Origin: Citrobacter sedlakii NBRC 105722
GTDB taxonomy: Bacteria > Pseudomonadota > Gammaproteobacteria > Enterobacterales > Enterobacteriaceae
Length of the DNA: 64,000 bases
Reading direction: 5' to 3'
Assembly: GCF_000759835.1 (NCBI RefSeq)
Contig: NZ_BBNB01000008.1
Location: 142,744 to 206,743, forward strand
Position 1 is the first letter of the stretch. Each line of letters starts with the position of its first letter. This document shows, piece by piece, positions 32,094-41,809 of this stretch. The translations under genes and the position numbers were made by a program. The notes beneath the pieces are model-generated. The model was not told the origin of the DNA, ran no database searches, and worked only from the letters and a program-made list of their open reading frames with translations.

Positions 32094-33920
32094 TCAGGCT
32101 CCTCGTGAAACCACAATCACCACCAGTACCGCCAGTTCAATCAGCGCCAGGCGACGGAACAGCAACGGCGCCGCCGCGTTCTGCCAGCCCGGCACCAGCG
32201 AAACCGGATTCAGCCATTTGCGCAGTTGGAGGACGGGCGCGAAAGCCTCCTTCACCGGCATGGCAAAGCCGTGCGCGGTAATGACCATCGACTGCTCATG
32301 ATCGTAACCGCAGACCCACGCCGCACCGCGCGAACGTGACGGCAGACGGTTGCCCTTAAACATTGCCATGATGATGAACGGCAGCAGCGGACAGGCGATC
32401 AGCAGCAGTGCGATCATGGGTTGTGACACCGTGGTGTTCGCCGTTTCCAGCGGTAGCGGAACGGCTGTGGCGATCATCGGCAGCAGCCACGGCGCGGCGA
32501 CGCCGCCCAGCACGCAGCAAATCGCCAGCGCCACCACGCTTACGCCCATCAGGATCGGCGCACAGCAGGCGTTTTCCGCTTCTTTAGTGCGCGGTGCGCC
32601 AAGGAAGGCGACGCCAAACACTTTCGCCATACACATCACCGCCAGCGCGCCGGTAATCGCCAGGCCAACCGCCAGCAGCGGCCCCAGCAGGCGCCCCACA
32701 AAGGCCCCGCTGTTACCCAGTTTGAAGAAGGATTGATAGATCACCCACTCACCTGCGAAGCCGTTCAGCGGCGGCAGCGCGGCCATCGCCATCAACCCCA
32801 CCAGCATCGCGACAGAAATGACGGGCATACGCTTACCGATGCCGCCCAGCTTTTCAATGTCGCGGTGACCGGTACGGAACCAGATGCTGCCAGCCCCCAA
32901 AAACAGTACGCTTTTAAACAGGCTGTGGTTGACCAGGTGATACAGCCCGCCGGTCAGCCCCAGCGCAATTAACGCCGGTTGATTCAGTGCAATGCCGGTG
33001 ACGCCCGCGCCAAGACCGAGCAGGATAATGCCGATGTTTTCCAGCGTGTGGTAAGCCAGCAGACGCTGGATGTTATGTTCCATCAGCGCATACAGGCCAC
33101 CGACAAAAGCAGTGATCATCCCAAGCACCAGCAGCGTAACGCCCCACCACAGCGGCGCGTTGCCGCCAATCAGCGACAGCGACAGGATGCCCAGCAGTCC
33201 GACCTTCATGACCACGCCAGAGAACAGCGCCGCGGCTGGCGCGCTGGCGTTTGCGTGCGCCTGCGGCACCCAGCCGTGCAACGGAATAATCCCTGCCAGC
33301 AGGCCAAAGCCGACGACGCCAAGCAGCCAGATATCCGAGCCCAGCGGTAGTGTCTGGGTGCGCACGTCCAGCAGACGCAGTTCCAGCGTGCCGTAGCGCT
33401 GCCACACCAGCCAGCAGGCGATCGCCAGCAGCAGCGTACCGAGACGCCCCAGCGCAAACCACAGCTTGCCCTCTTTAGTGCATCCGGTCAGGAACACAGC
33501 GCAGAGCGCCATAATTTCCGCCATCACCACCAGTGTGCCGAGGTTACTGGCCACCACCGCGCAAACTGCCGCCGCCATCAGCAGGTTCACCAACAGGCCG
33601 TTAGCGTTAACCTGCGGGTGACGATGCCAGTCGATGTTATAGAGGCTGACGAACAGTCCGCACAGTCCGAGGGTGATCAGCCAGATCGCATTCAGCGGGG
33701 TAATTTGTACGCTATGACCGATCGCCGGCATAAGGCCGCTGACGGCGGTTGCGCTGATGAGCACCGTAAAACCCGCGCCAGCCGCACACAGGCTGCCAAC
33801 CGCGCCGCCAACCCCGGCGATCCAGCCGCTCAGCGCTTTATGAAACGAAAACAGAAATGCCAGAACCGCGGCGGCGGCGAACCAGGCCACGCCGCTGGTG
33901 ACTAATGAAATTGCGCTCAT
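32094..33920 (-). CDS. hycC: Formate hydrogenlyase antiporter-like subunit HycC
   Basis: 608-residue membrane protein of the NuoL/M/N and Mrp antiporter family; it may couple hydrogen production to ion movement. About 14-16 membrane segments. The family motifs WLPQAH-like GWVPQAHANASAPAAALFSG and HLVNHSLFKSVLFLGAG are present with their lysine and histidine residues. Overlaps hycB by 4 bp. Confidence 0.96.
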   Translation of the reverse strand: MSAISLVTSGVAWFAAAAVLAFLFSFHKALSGWIAGVGGAVGSLCAAGAGFTVLISATAVSGLMPAIGHSVQITPLNAIWLITLGLCGLFVSLYNIDWHRHPQVNANGLLVNLLMAAAVCAVVASNLGTLVVMAEIMALCAVFLTGCTKEGKLWFALGRLGTLLLAIACWLVWQRYGTLELRLLDVRTQTLPLGSDIWLLGVVGFGLLAGIIPLHGWVPQAHANASAPAAALFSGVVMKVGLLGILSLSLIGGNAPLWWGVTLLVLGMITAFVGGLYALMEHNIQRLLAYHTLENIGIILLGLGAGVTGIALNQPALIALGLTGGLYHLVNHSLFKSVLFLGAGSIWFRTGHRDIEKLGGIGKRMPVISVAMLVGLMAMAALPPLNGFAGEWVIYQSFFKLGNSGAFVGRLLGPLLAVGLAITGALAVMCMAKVFGVAFLGAPRTKEAENACCAPILMGVSVVALAICCVLGGVAAPWLLPMIATAVPLPLETANTTVSQPMIALLLIACPLLPFIIMAMFKGNRLPSRSRGAAWVCGYDHEQSMVITAHGFAMPVKEAFAPVLQLRKWLNPVSLVPGWQNAAAPLLFRRLALIELAVLVVIVVSRGA

Positions 33921-34528
33921 TTTGCATCCCCACTCTGAGCCTGCTGAAACAAGGTGAGATCGCCGAAATCGGTGTTAAAGGTCAGCTCACGCTTACGTTT
34001 GCTGGCGCGGGCGATATCCATGTTATTTACCAGATGCAGGGCTTTGGTCGGACACATCCGCACGCAGGCCGGGCCTTGTTCGTCGAAGCTGCACAGATCG
34101 CACTTCACCGCGATAGCCCGTACGCCAGGCACCCAGTCCAGCAGCGTGCTGACGCGAGCCGGCGCGGGTGGCGCGGGCGGCGCTTTTGGTGTATTGGCGT
34201 TCGCCGGAATGTGCAGCAGTCGGCTGCCGGAAAATTCAATGGCGCCAAACGGGCAGGCGATGCCGCACAGTTTGCAGCTGACGCACAGGCTTTCATTAAG
34301 CTGTACGGCGCCATCCACCCGGTTAATGGCGTTAACCGGACACACGGTGGCGCAGGGCGCGTCTTCACAATGGTGGCACAGCTGCGGCGCAGATTCTTTT
34401 TCGTTAAGCATCACTTTCAGGCGCGGCATAGACTGCAGGCCGTGCTGGCGATGCGTCTCTGAACAGGCGGCTTCACAGGTGTGGCAGCCGATACAGAGCG
34501 TGGAGTCAGCAATTACAAAACGATTCAC
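33917..34528 (-). CDS. hycB: Formate hydrogenlyase ferredoxin subunit HycB
   Basis: Electron-transfer subunit linking formate dehydrogenase H to the hydrogenase. 203 residues, four cysteine clusters: CIGCHTCEAACSE, CHHCEDAPCATVCP, CVSCKLCGIACPFG and CDLCSFDEQGPACVRMCP. An Ala/Pro-rich insert (about 110-125) separates clusters three and four. Closely related to HydN. Second gene of hyc, 146 bp after hycA. Confidence 0.96.
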   Translation of the reverse strand: MNRFVIADSTLCIGCHTCEAACSETHRQHGLQSMPRLKVMLNEKESAPQLCHHCEDAPCATVCPVNAINRVDGAVQLNESLCVSCKLCGIACPFGAIEFSGSRLLHIPANANTPKAPPAPPAPARVSTLLDWVPGVRAIAVKCDLCSFDEQGPACVRMCPTKALHLVNNMDIARASKRKRELTFNTDFGDLTLFQQAQSGDAK

Positions 34529-34674
34529 CAGGCATTCCTCAGGTGATAGTCATTTTTGACGAAAAGATGGCGATGAAATGTCACTTTCGACACTTATCGA
34601 CACACCTGTCCCTAAAAATTCCCGTGACGACACGTACGGCGACGTCACGATGTCAAACGGGTCGTGTCCCGGTC

Positions 34675-35136
34675 TTACGCTGCCGGGCTTTCACCCGCCG
34701 CCAGTTGGCTCAGATTGATCGGCGAACCGCTCTCGACGGCGGCATACAGACGGTCATAAACGCTGGCGATTTTGTCGAGATAGTGTTCCAGCACCTGCTC
34801 GCGGTCGCGGTTGCTGATCCGACCGTCCACACTGCCTTCAATGCTGAGCTGGGCTTGCGCAATCAACTGTTTATCTTCACCGTCTTTCGTTTCGACGTAG
34901 TATTCAATGGTGTGGCTGTTAAAGCCCTCCGCCATCGTCACGTAGATGCGAAAGTGTTCGAACAGGACGAAGCACAGGTCTTTATCCGGCGCGCAGCTCA
35001 TCGCATGATGCAGCCGCGCTTTTGACAGGGTGATCCCCTGGACCAACGAATTGCAGTAAATATGCCACTGGTCCTGTAGGCGACGATGCCGCTGCGCGAT
35101 GTAGTCGGCTTTTTCGCTTATTTCCCAAATAGTCAT
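34675..35136 (-). CDS. hycA: Formate hydrogenlyase regulatory protein HycA
   Basis: Represses the formate regulon by countering FhlA in E. coli. 153 residues, same family length; contains no recognisable DNA-binding motif. First gene of the hyc operon, preceded by a sigma-54 promoter on the minus strand. Confidence 0.95.
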   Translation of the reverse strand: MTIWEISEKADYIAQRHRRLQDQWHIYCNSLVQGITLSKARLHHAMSCAPDKDLCFVLFEHFRIYVTMAEGFNSHTIEYYVETKDGEDKQLIAQAQLSIEGSVDGRISNRDREQVLEHYLDKIASVYDRLYAAVESGSPINLSQLAAGESPAA

Positions 35137-35173
35137 GACAGGTTACCCGTTTAACTGAGATAGCCAGCCATAA

Positions 35174-35188
35174 GCATATTCCATGCCA
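35174..35188 (-). promoter_or_regulatory. Sigma-54 promoter of hycABCDEFGHI
   Basis: On the minus strand, TGGCATGGAATATGC with GG-N10-GC spacing, 38 bp upstream of the hycA start. FhlA-dependent by family knowledge. Confidence 0.85.
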
Positions 35189-35248
35189 CTTTTTAACTAT
35201 TTGTTTTTAATAATTTTTAAAATTTACACATCGCTTTCGTCGCGCGAA

Positions 35249-35280
35249 TGACATGTCATTTCGTCATCGTCGTCATCAGC
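35249..35280. promoter_or_regulatory. Probable FhlA upstream activating region
   Basis: Dense repeats of GTCAT and near relatives (GACATGTCATTTCGTCATCG, then TCGTCATC) between the two divergent sigma-54 promoters. This is the expected place for FhlA binding; exact boxes are inferred. Confidence 0.55.
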
Positions 35281-35301
35281 GAGCCTTAACAATAATCATG
35301 C

Positions 35302-35317
35302 TGGCACGCTTATTGCT
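35302..35317 (+). promoter_or_regulatory. Sigma-54 promoter of hypABCDE
   Basis: TGGCACGCTTATTGCT: near-consensus -24/-12 with GG-N10-GC spacing, 29 bp before hypA. Confidence 0.92.
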
Positions 35318-35346
35318 TAACCCTGGCCAACACATCGGGAGGCAAC

Positions 35347-35703
35347 ATGCACGAAATCACCCTTTGCCAGCGGGCGCTGGAATTGATCGAACAGCAGGCC
35401 GCTGCGCATGGCGCAAAACGCATAACTGGGGTCTGGCTCAAAATTGGCGCATTTTCTTGCGTTGAAAGCAGCGCTCTCTCCTTTTGTTTTGATCTGGTAT
35501 GCCGTGGCACTGTTGCGGAAGGTTGTAAACTGCACCTCGAACAGCAAGAAGCCGAATGCTGGTGCGAGTGCTGTCAGGAATACGTCACGTTACTGACCCA
35601 CCGCGTACGCCGTTGTCCGCAATGCAACAGCGATACGCTACGCATCGTGGCAGACGACGGATTACAGATTCGGCGAATTGAAATTGATGGAACAGAAGAT
35701 TAA
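35347..35703 (+). CDS. hypA: Hydrogenase nickel incorporation protein HypA
   Basis: Nickel metallochaperone for hydrogenase 3. 118 residues (E. coli 116). Nickel is bound at the N-terminus through His2 (MHEITL). The zinc site is formed by two cysteine pairs, CECC and CPQC, near residues 74 and 93. First gene of hypABCDE; a REP unit separates it from hypB. Confidence 0.95.
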   Translation: MHEITLCQRALELIEQQAAAHGAKRITGVWLKIGAFSCVESSALSFCFDLVCRGTVAEGCKLHLEQQEAECWCECCQEYVTLLTHRVRRCPQCNSDTLRIVADDGLQIRRIEIDGTED

Positions 35704-35731
35704 GCCGGGCGGCGGTTGCGCCTTATCCGGC
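35704..35731. repeat. REP unit between hypA and hypB
   Basis: GCCGGGCGGCGGTTGCGCC followed by TTATCCGGC, filling the 65-bp gap inside the operon. Confidence 0.6.
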
Positions 35732-35768
35732 AGAAAGCCTGTAACAAGAAAGAGACCAGGAGTGAGCA

Positions 35769-36641
35769 ATGTGTACAACGTGCGGTTGCGCTGAAGGCAA
35801 CCTTTATATAGAGGGTGATGAGCATAACCCGCATTCGGCGTTTCGTAGCGCGCCTTTTGCCCCGGCAGCCCGCCCGGCGCTGAATATTACCGGTATTAAA
35901 ACGTCTGCCTTCACCCCGAGCCAGAGCGAAGAAGGCGATCTGCATTACGGACACGGCGAAGCCGGCACCCACGCGCCGGGCATGAGCCAGCGCCGCATGC
36001 TGGAAGTAGAAATCGACGTGCTGGATAAAAATAACCGTCTGGCCGAGCGCAACCGCGCCCGCTTCGCCGCCCGTCAACACCTGGTGCTCAACCTCGTCTC
36101 CAGCCCTGGTTCCGGTAAAACCACCCTGCTCACCGAAACGCTGATGAAGCTGAAAGACCGGGTTCCCTGCGCGGTCATTGAGGGCGACCAGCAAACGGTC
36201 AACGATGCCGCGCGCATTCGCGCGACCGGCACGCCAGCGATTCAGGTCAACACTGGCAAAGGCTGCCATCTCGACGCACAGATGATTGCCGACGCCGCGC
36301 CACGCTTACCGCTTGACGATAACGGCATCCTGTTTATCGAAAACGTCGGCAACCTTGTCTGTCCGGCCAGCTTCGATCTCGGCGAACGCCACAAGGTCGC
36401 GGTGCTTTCCGTTACCGAAGGTGAAGACAAACCGCTGAAATACCCGCACATGTTTGCCGCCGCCTCGTTAATGCTGCTTAACAAAGTCGATCTGCTACCG
36501 TACCTCAATTTTGACGTAGAGAAATGCATGGCCAGCGCCCGGGAAGTCAACCCGGACATCGAGATCATCCTCATTTCCGCCACCAGCGGCGAAGGGATGG
36601 AGAAATGGCTCAACTGGCTGGAGGCACAGCGATGTGCATAG
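35769..36641 (+). CDS. hypB: Hydrogenase nickel insertion GTPase HypB
   Basis: GTPase that works with HypA and SlyD to insert nickel into the large subunit. 290 residues. N-terminal high-affinity nickel motif MCTTCGC, then a moderately His-rich segment, and the GTPase domain with P-loop [11 protein letters not shown] near residue 114 and the NKVD base motif. Overlaps hypC by 10 bp. Confidence 0.97.
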   Translation: MCTTCGCAEGNLYIEGDEHNPHSAFRSAPFAPAARPALNITGIKTSAFTPSQSEEGDLHYGHGEAGTHAPGMSQRRMLEVEIDVLDKNNRLAERNRARFAARQHLVLNLVSSPGSGKTTLLTETLMKLKDRVPCAVIEGDQQTVNDAARIRATGTPAIQVNTGKGCHLDAQMIADAAPRLPLDDNGILFIENVGNLVCPASFDLGERHKVAVLSVTEGEDKPLKYPHMFAAASLMLLNKVDLLPYLNFDVEKCMASAREVNPDIEIILISATSGEGMEKWLNWLEAQRCA

Positions 36642-36904
36642 GCGTTCCCGGCCAAATCCGCGCCATAGACGGTAACCAGGCCAAAGTCGACGTCTGCGGC
36701 ATCCAGCGCGACGTCGACCTGACGCTGGTCGGCAGCCATGACGAAAACGGCGCGCCGCGTCTCGGTCAATGGGTACTGGTGCACGTTGGTTTCGCGATGA
36801 GCGTCATCAACGAAGCCGAAGCGCGCGACACCCTCGACGCGCTACAAAACATGTTTGATGTAGAGCCGGACGTCGGCGCTTTGCTGTACGGCGAGGAAAA
36901 ATAA
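36632..36904 (+). CDS. hypC: Hydrogenase assembly chaperone HypC
   Basis: Carries the Fe(CN)2CO group with HypD and docks on the HycE precursor. 90 residues beginning MCIGVPG; Cys2 is the conserved iron ligand. The start is fixed by this motif and lies within the end of hypB. Overlaps hypD by 1 bp (TAATG). Confidence 0.96.
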   Translation: MCIGVPGQIRAIDGNQAKVDVCGIQRDVDLTLVGSHDENGAPRLGQWVLVHVGFAMSVINEAEARDTLDALQNMFDVEPDVGALLYGEEK

Positions 36905-38025
36905 TGCGTTTTGTTGACGAATACCGCGCGCCGGAACAGGTGATGCAGTTGATTGAGCACCTGCGCGAACGCGCCGCGCTGCTGCCTTACACCCCTGAAC
37001 GTCCGCTGCGCATTATGGAAGTCTGCGGCGGTCATACCCACGCAATCTTTAAGTTTGGTCTCGACCAGTTGCTGCCGGATAACGTGGAATTCATTCACGG
37101 CCCGGGCTGCCCGGTCTGCGTACTGCCCATGGGGCGCATCGACAGCTGCGTTGAAATCGCCAGCCACCCGGAGGTGATTTTTTGTACCTTTGGCGACGCC
37201 ATGCGCGTACCCGGCAAACAGGGATCGCTGTTACAGGCGAAAGCCCGCGGCGCGGATGTGCGCATCGTTTATTCGCCGATGGATGCCCTTAAACTGGCGC
37301 AGGAAAACCCGACGCGCAAAGTGGTGTTCTTCGGTCTGGGGTTTGAAACCACCATGCCAACCACGGCCATTACCTTACAGCAGGCGAAACAGCGCGATGT
37401 GCAGAACTTTTACTTTTTCTGCCAGCACATCACCCTCATTCCGACGCTGCGCAGCCTGCTTGAGCAGCCCGACAACGGCATCGACGCGTTCCTCGCGCCG
37501 GGCCACGTCAGCATGGTGATTGGCACCAACGCCTATGATTTCATAGCACGTGAGTTCGATCGTCCGCTGGTGGTCGCCGGATTCGAACCGCTTGATCTAC
37601 TGCAAGGCGTAGTGATGCTGGTTGAGCAGAAAATAGCGGCCCACAGCCAGGTGGAAAACCAGTACCGCCGCGTGGTGCCCGACGCCGGAAATCTGCTGGC
37701 GCAGCAGGCGATCGCCGAGGTGTTTTGCGTGACCGGCGACAGCGAGTGGCGCGGTCTGGGGGTGATTGAATCGTCCGGCGTGCATTTGACGCCTGATTAT
37801 CAGCGTTTTGATGCTGAAACCCACTTCCGTCCAGCGCCGCAGCAGGTTTACGACGACCCGCGCGCGCGCTGTGGCGAAGTGCTGACCGGCAAATGTAAGC
37901 CGCATCAGTGTCCGTTGTTTGGCAAAACCTGTAACCCGGAAAGCGCATTTGGCGCGTTGATGGTGTCTTCAGAAGGCGCATGTGCCGCCTGGTATCAGTA
38001 TCGTCAGCAGGAGTGTGAAGCATGA
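36904..38025 (+). CDS. hypD: Hydrogenase maturation iron-sulfur protein HypD
   Basis: 4Fe-4S protein that assembles the CN and CO ligands on iron together with HypC and HypE. 373 residues. Conserved are CGGHTHAIFKFG (Cys41), GPGCPVCVLP, GFETTMPTTA and the C-terminal cluster cysteines CGEVLTGKCKPHQCPLFGKTC. Overlaps hypE by 4 bp. Confidence 0.97.
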   Translation: MRFVDEYRAPEQVMQLIEHLRERAALLPYTPERPLRIMEVCGGHTHAIFKFGLDQLLPDNVEFIHGPGCPVCVLPMGRIDSCVEIASHPEVIFCTFGDAMRVPGKQGSLLQAKARGADVRIVYSPMDALKLAQENPTRKVVFFGLGFETTMPTTAITLQQAKQRDVQNFYFFCQHITLIPTLRSLLEQPDNGIDAFLAPGHVSMVIGTNAYDFIAREFDRPLVVAGFEPLDLLQGVVMLVEQKIAAHSQVENQYRRVVPDAGNLLAQQAIAEVFCVTGDSEWRGLGVIESSGVHLTPDYQRFDAETHFRPAPQQVYDDPRARCGEVLTGKCKPHQCPLFGKTCNPESAFGALMVSSEGACAAWYQYRQQECEA

Positions 38026-39032
38026 ACAGCGTACAACTCGCCCACGGTAGCGGCGGACAGGCCATGCAGCAGCTGATTAACAGCCTGTTTATGGAGGCCT
38101 TCGCCAACCCGTGGCTCGCCGAGCAGGAAGACCAGGCGCGGCTGGAACTGGCGCAACTGGTGGCCGAAGGCGATCGGCTGGCCTTTTCGACCGACAGCTA
38201 CGTTATTGACCCGCTGTTTTTCCCCGGCGGCAATATCGGCAAGCTGGCGATCTGCGGCACCGCCAACGACGTGGCGGTCAGCGGCGCTGTTCCGCGCTAT
38301 CTCTCCTGCGGCTTTATCCTTGAAGAAGGTCTGCCGATGGAGACGTTGAAAGCCGTGGTGAGCAGCATGGCGGCGACCGCGCGCGAAGCAAATATCGCCA
38401 TCGTCACCGGCGACACCAAAGTCGTGCAGCGCGGCGCGGCGGACAAGCTGTTTATCAACACCGCCGGAATGGGGGCGATTCCTGCCAGCATCCACTGGGG
38501 CGCGCAAACCCTGTCTGCGGGCGATGTGCTGCTGGTCAGCGGCACCCTTGGCGACCACGGCGCCACTATCCTCAACCTGCGCGAACAGCTCGGGCTGGAC
38601 GGCGAACTGGTCAGCGACTGCGCGGTGCTGACGCCGCTGATTCAGGCCCTGCGGGATATTCCGGGCGTGAAGGCGCTGCGCGACGCCACCCGCGGCGGTG
38701 TCAACGCGGTGGTCCATGAATTTGCCGCCGCCTGCGGTTATGGCATTGAGCTGTCCGAATCCGCTCTTCCCGTAAAGCCTGCCGTTCGGGGAGTATGCGA
38801 GCTGCTGGGGCTGGACGCGCTCAACTTTGCCAACGAAGGCAAACTGGTGATTGCCGTGGAACGTGATGCGGCAGAAGCGGTGTTGGCGGCGCTGCATGCG
38901 CATCCGCTGGGGCGCGACGCCGCGCTGATTGGTGACGTGGTCGAGCGCAAAGGCGTGCGGCTGGCGGGTCTGTACGGCGTGAAGCGAACGCTCGATCTCC
39001 CGCACGCCGAGCCGCTGCCGCGGATCTGTTAA
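38022..39032 (+). CDS. hypE: Hydrogenase maturation carbamoyl dehydratase HypE
   Basis: Converts the carbamoyl group received from HypF into a thiocyanate on its last residue, using ATP. 336 residues ending LPRIC, so the essential C-terminal cysteine is intact. The N-terminal glycine-rich HGSGGQAMQQLI and the AIR-synthase-type FSTDSYVI motif are present. Last gene of hypABCDE; fhlA follows after 144 bp. Confidence 0.97.
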   Translation: MNSVQLAHGSGGQAMQQLINSLFMEAFANPWLAEQEDQARLELAQLVAEGDRLAFSTDSYVIDPLFFPGGNIGKLAICGTANDVAVSGAVPRYLSCGFILEEGLPMETLKAVVSSMAATAREANIAIVTGDTKVVQRGAADKLFINTAGMGAIPASIHWGAQTLSAGDVLLVSGTLGDHGATILNLREQLGLDGELVSDCAVLTPLIQALRDIPGVKALRDATRGGVNAVVHEFAAACGYGIELSESALPVKPAVRGVCELLGLDALNFANEGKLVIAVERDAAEAVLAALHAHPLGRDAALIGDVVERKGVRLAGLYGVKRTLDLPHAEPLPRIC

Positions 39033-39043
39033 GTTCGTTATGT

Positions 39044-39073
39044 TGCCGGATGACGCTAAATGCTTGTCCGGTC
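39044..39073. repeat. REP-like unit between hypE and fhlA
   Basis: TGCCGGATGACGC with a diverged partner GCTTGTCCGG. Confidence 0.45.
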
Positions 39074-39176
39074 AGTACAAGCGGGTCGACCCAGTGGCCC
39101 GCAATAAACGCAAAAGAATACCTATAATTTAACTCACTTTTCTCACCGCGCAGCGGTACTTTCCTGGAAAAGCAAC

Positions 39177-41255
39177 ATGTCGTATACACCGATGAGCGAT
39201 CTCGGGCAGCAAGGATTGTTCGATATCACTCGTACATTATTACAGCAGCCCGACCTGCAATCGCTGAGTGAGGCGCTTTCGCAGTTGGTAAAGCGCTCTA
39301 CGCTTGCCGACAGCGCGGCGATAGTGTTGTGGCAAGCCGAAACGCAGCGCGCATCGTATTACGCCACGCGCGAACAGGGTAAACCCGTCGCTTATGAGGA
39401 TGAGACGGTGCTGGCTCACGGGCCGATTCGTCGGATCCTCTCCCGTCCTGACGCCCTGCACTGTCACTATACCGAGTTCAGCGAGACCTGGCCGCAACTG
39501 GCATCCGGCGGTCTGTATGAGCCCTTCGGGCATTACTGCCTGCTGCCGCTGGCGGCGGAAGGACGCATTTTCGGCGGCTGCGAGTTTACCCGCCGTGAAG
39601 AAAGTTCCTGGAGCGAAAAGGAGTACCAGCGCCTGCAAACCTTCACCCAGATCGTCGGCGTGGTGGCAGAGCAGATCCAGTGCCGGGTAACCAATAACGT
39701 CGATTACGAACTTCTGTGCCGGGAGCGCGATAACTTCCGTATTCTGGTCGCCATCACCAACGCTGTGCTCTCGCGTCTGGATATGGACGAACTGGTGAGC
39801 GAAGTCGCCAAAGAGATCCATCATTATTTCAACATTGACGACATCAGCATCGTTCTGCGCAGCCACCGGAAAAACAAACTCAATATCTATTCCACGCATT
39901 ATCTCGATCAGAATCATCCCGCGCACGAACAGAGCGAAGTCGATGAAGCCGGTACCCTGACCGAACGGGTGTTTAAAAGCAAAGAGATGCTGCTTATCAA
40001 CCTCAATGAACGGGATGCGCTGGCGCCATATGAACGGATGCTGTTTGAAACCTGGGGTAATCAGATCCAGACGCTGTGCCTGTTGCCGCTGATGTCAGGC
40101 AATAGCATGGTCGGGGTGCTGAAACTGGCGCAGTGCGAAGAAAAAGTGTTTACCACCGCCAACCTGAAGCTGCTGCGCCAGATTGCCGAACGTGTGGCGA
40201 TCGCTGTTGATAACGCGCGGGCGTATCAGGAAATCCACCGTCTGAAAGAACGTCTGGTGGACGAGAACCTGGCGCTGACCGAACAGCTCAACAACGTCGA
40301 CAGTGAGTTCGGCGAGATCATCGGTCGCAGCGAGGCAATGTACAGCGTACTGAAGCAGGTAGAGATGGTCGCGCAAAGCGACAGTACGGTGCTGATCCTC
40401 GGTGAAACCGGCACCGGGAAGGAGTTGATTGCCCGGGCGATTCATAACCTGAGCGGCCGCAACGCACGCCGGATGGTGAAAATGAACTGCGCGGCAATGC
40501 CCGCCGGACTGCTGGAAAGCGATCTGTTCGGTCATGAGCGCGGGGCGTTTACCGGCGCCAGCGCGCAGCGGATAGGCCGTTTTGAGCTGGCGGATAAAAG
40601 TTCCCTGTTTCTGGATGAAGTGGGCGATATGCCGCTGGAGTTGCAGCCGAAACTGTTGCGCGTGTTACAGGAGCAGGAATTTGAACGGCTGGGCAGCAAC
40701 AAACTGATCCAGACCGATGTACGCCTGATTGCCGCCACTAACCGCGATCTGAAAAAAATGGTTCTCGACCGCGAGTTTCGCAGCGACCTTTACTACCGGC
40801 TGAATGTTTTTCCGATCCAGTTGCCGCCGTTGCGCGAGCGCCCGGAAGATATTCCACTGCTGGTCAAAGCGTTTACCTTCAAGATCGCCCGCCGTCTGGG
40901 ACGCAATATCGACAGCATTCCGGCGGAAACCCTGCGTACGCTTAGCAGTATGGAGTGGCCGGGTAACGTACGTGAACTGGAAAACGTTATTGAGCGCGCC
41001 GTACTGCTCACCAGAGGCAACGTGCTCCAGCTCTCGCTACCGGATATGGGAATGCTCACGCCTCACACGCCGCCGGTGGCGACCGAAGTGGCGCAGGACG
41101 GCGAGGATGAGTACCAGTTGATTATGCGCGTATTAAAAGAGACCAACGGCGTGGTTGCGGGGCCGAAAGGCGCAGCCCAGCGTCTGGGCCTGAAGCGCAC
41201 CACCCTGCTGTCGCGCATGAAAAGACTGGGGATTGATAAGGACGCGCTGGTGTAA
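39177..41255 (+). CDS. fhlA: Formate hydrogenlyase transcriptional activator FhlA
   Basis: Formate-sensing sigma-54 activator of hyc, hyp, hydN-hypF and fdhF. 692 residues, the E. coli length. Two GAF-type sensory domains fill residues 20-340. The AAA+ domain has Walker A GETGTGKE near 411, GAFTGA near 457 and Walker B SLFLDEVGDMP. A Fis-type helix-turn-helix is at the end (GAAQRLGLKRTTLLSRMKRL). Convergent with ygbA. Confidence 0.97.
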   Translation: MSYTPMSDLGQQGLFDITRTLLQQPDLQSLSEALSQLVKRSTLADSAAIVLWQAETQRASYYATREQGKPVAYEDETVLAHGPIRRILSRPDALHCHYTEFSETWPQLASGGLYEPFGHYCLLPLAAEGRIFGGCEFTRREESSWSEKEYQRLQTFTQIVGVVAEQIQCRVTNNVDYELLCRERDNFRILVAITNAVLSRLDMDELVSEVAKEIHHYFNIDDISIVLRSHRKNKLNIYSTHYLDQNHPAHEQSEVDEAGTLTERVFKSKEMLLINLNERDALAPYERMLFETWGNQIQTLCLLPLMSGNSMVGVLKLAQCEEKVFTTANLKLLRQIAERVAIAVDNARAYQEIHRLKERLVDENLALTEQLNNVDSEFGEIIGRSEAMYSVLKQVEMVAQSDSTVLILGETGTGKELIARAIHNLSGRNARRMVKMNCAAMPAGLLESDLFGHERGAFTGASAQRIGRFELADKSSLFLDEVGDMPLELQPKLLRVLQEQEFERLGSNKLIQTDVRLIAATNRDLKKMVLDREFRSDLYYRLNVFPIQLPPLRERPEDIPLLVKAFTFKIARRLGRNIDSIPAETLRTLSSMEWPGNVRELENVIERAVLLTRGNVLQLSLPDMGMLTPHTPPVATEVAQDGEDEYQLIMRVLKETNGVVAGPKGAAQRLGLKRTTLLSRMKRLGIDKDALV

Positions 41256-41264
41256 GAGGCCATT

Positions 41265-41294
41265 GACGAATAAGGCGCATGCGCCTTATTCGTC
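41265..41294. terminator. Perfect 30-bp palindrome between fhlA and ygbA
   Basis: GACGAATAAGGCGCA followed by its exact reverse complement. Located between two convergent genes, it could act as a bidirectional terminator or mRNA end, although no long T-run follows on either strand. Confidence 0.6.
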
Positions 41295-41302
41295 CTACCC
41301 GT

Positions 41303-41662
41303 TCAGCCCTCTTCCCTGCGCTTCTTACGCTGAAATTTTTCGGGCAGCGCCGGAACGGGACGTTTATCGTCAATCAAATGCTGAACGGTGAGGATCGGAT
41401 GCCGCCAGAGCATTCTCGGCCCCGCCCAGCGCATGATCTGCTTCATTTCCTCGCGCTTAGCGGGCTGGTAACAGTGCACCGGACACTGTTTACAGGCCGG
41501 TTTTTCCTCGCCAAACACGCATCTGTCCAGCCGCTTTTGCGCATAGGCGAACAGCGCGTCATAGTGCCCTGATTCGTCAGACGCCTGCGGACACTGGCTT
41601 TCGTATAGCGCGATCATCTTTTTAATCGTCAATTTTTCACGAGCAATACGCTTGCCGGTCAT
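41303..41662 (-). CDS. ygbA: NO-responsive cysteine-rich protein YgbA
   Basis: 119-residue basic protein of the YgbA_NO family (E. coli 117), known to be repressed by NsrR and linked to growth after nitrosative stress. Biochemical role is not established. Conserved cysteines lie in CVFGEEKPACKQCPVHCY, suggesting metal binding, then WAGPRMLWRHP. An NsrR-like palindrome lies just upstream of its start. Confidence 0.92.
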   Translation of the reverse strand: MTGKRIAREKLTIKKMIALYESQCPQASDESGHYDALFAYAQKRLDRCVFGEEKPACKQCPVHCYQPAKREEMKQIMRWAGPRMLWRHPILTVQHLIDDKRPVPALPEKFQRKKRREEG

Positions 41663-41682
41663 GATGTGCCCTCCGCGGCATT

Positions 41683-41705
41683 AAGATGCATTTATTCTAC
41701 AACTT
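41683..41705. promoter_or_regulatory. NsrR-type operator of ygbA
   Basis: 23-bp site with arms AAGATGCATTT (41683-41693) and TTCTACAACTT (41695-41705) around one central base. It matches the NsrR 11-1-11 pattern, with the left arm stronger. It is 20 bp upstream of the ygbA start. Confidence 0.75.
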
Positions 41706-41760
41706 AACTATTCACGACACTATCCCCCGAAGGTGACAGGTTCCTCACCGGTCAGTCAAA

Positions 41761-41775
41761 TAAGAATTATTTTCA
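41761..41775. promoter_or_regulatory. Fur-like box upstream of sitA
   Basis: TAAGAATTATTTTCA matches the Fur 7-1-7 consensus (TGATAAT-N-ATTATCA) at 11 of 14 positions. Fur control of sitABCD is known in Salmonella. Confidence 0.5.
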
Positions 41776-41809
41776 TTTAACTGTATCTTATCTATACCTT
41801 GTGCTATAT

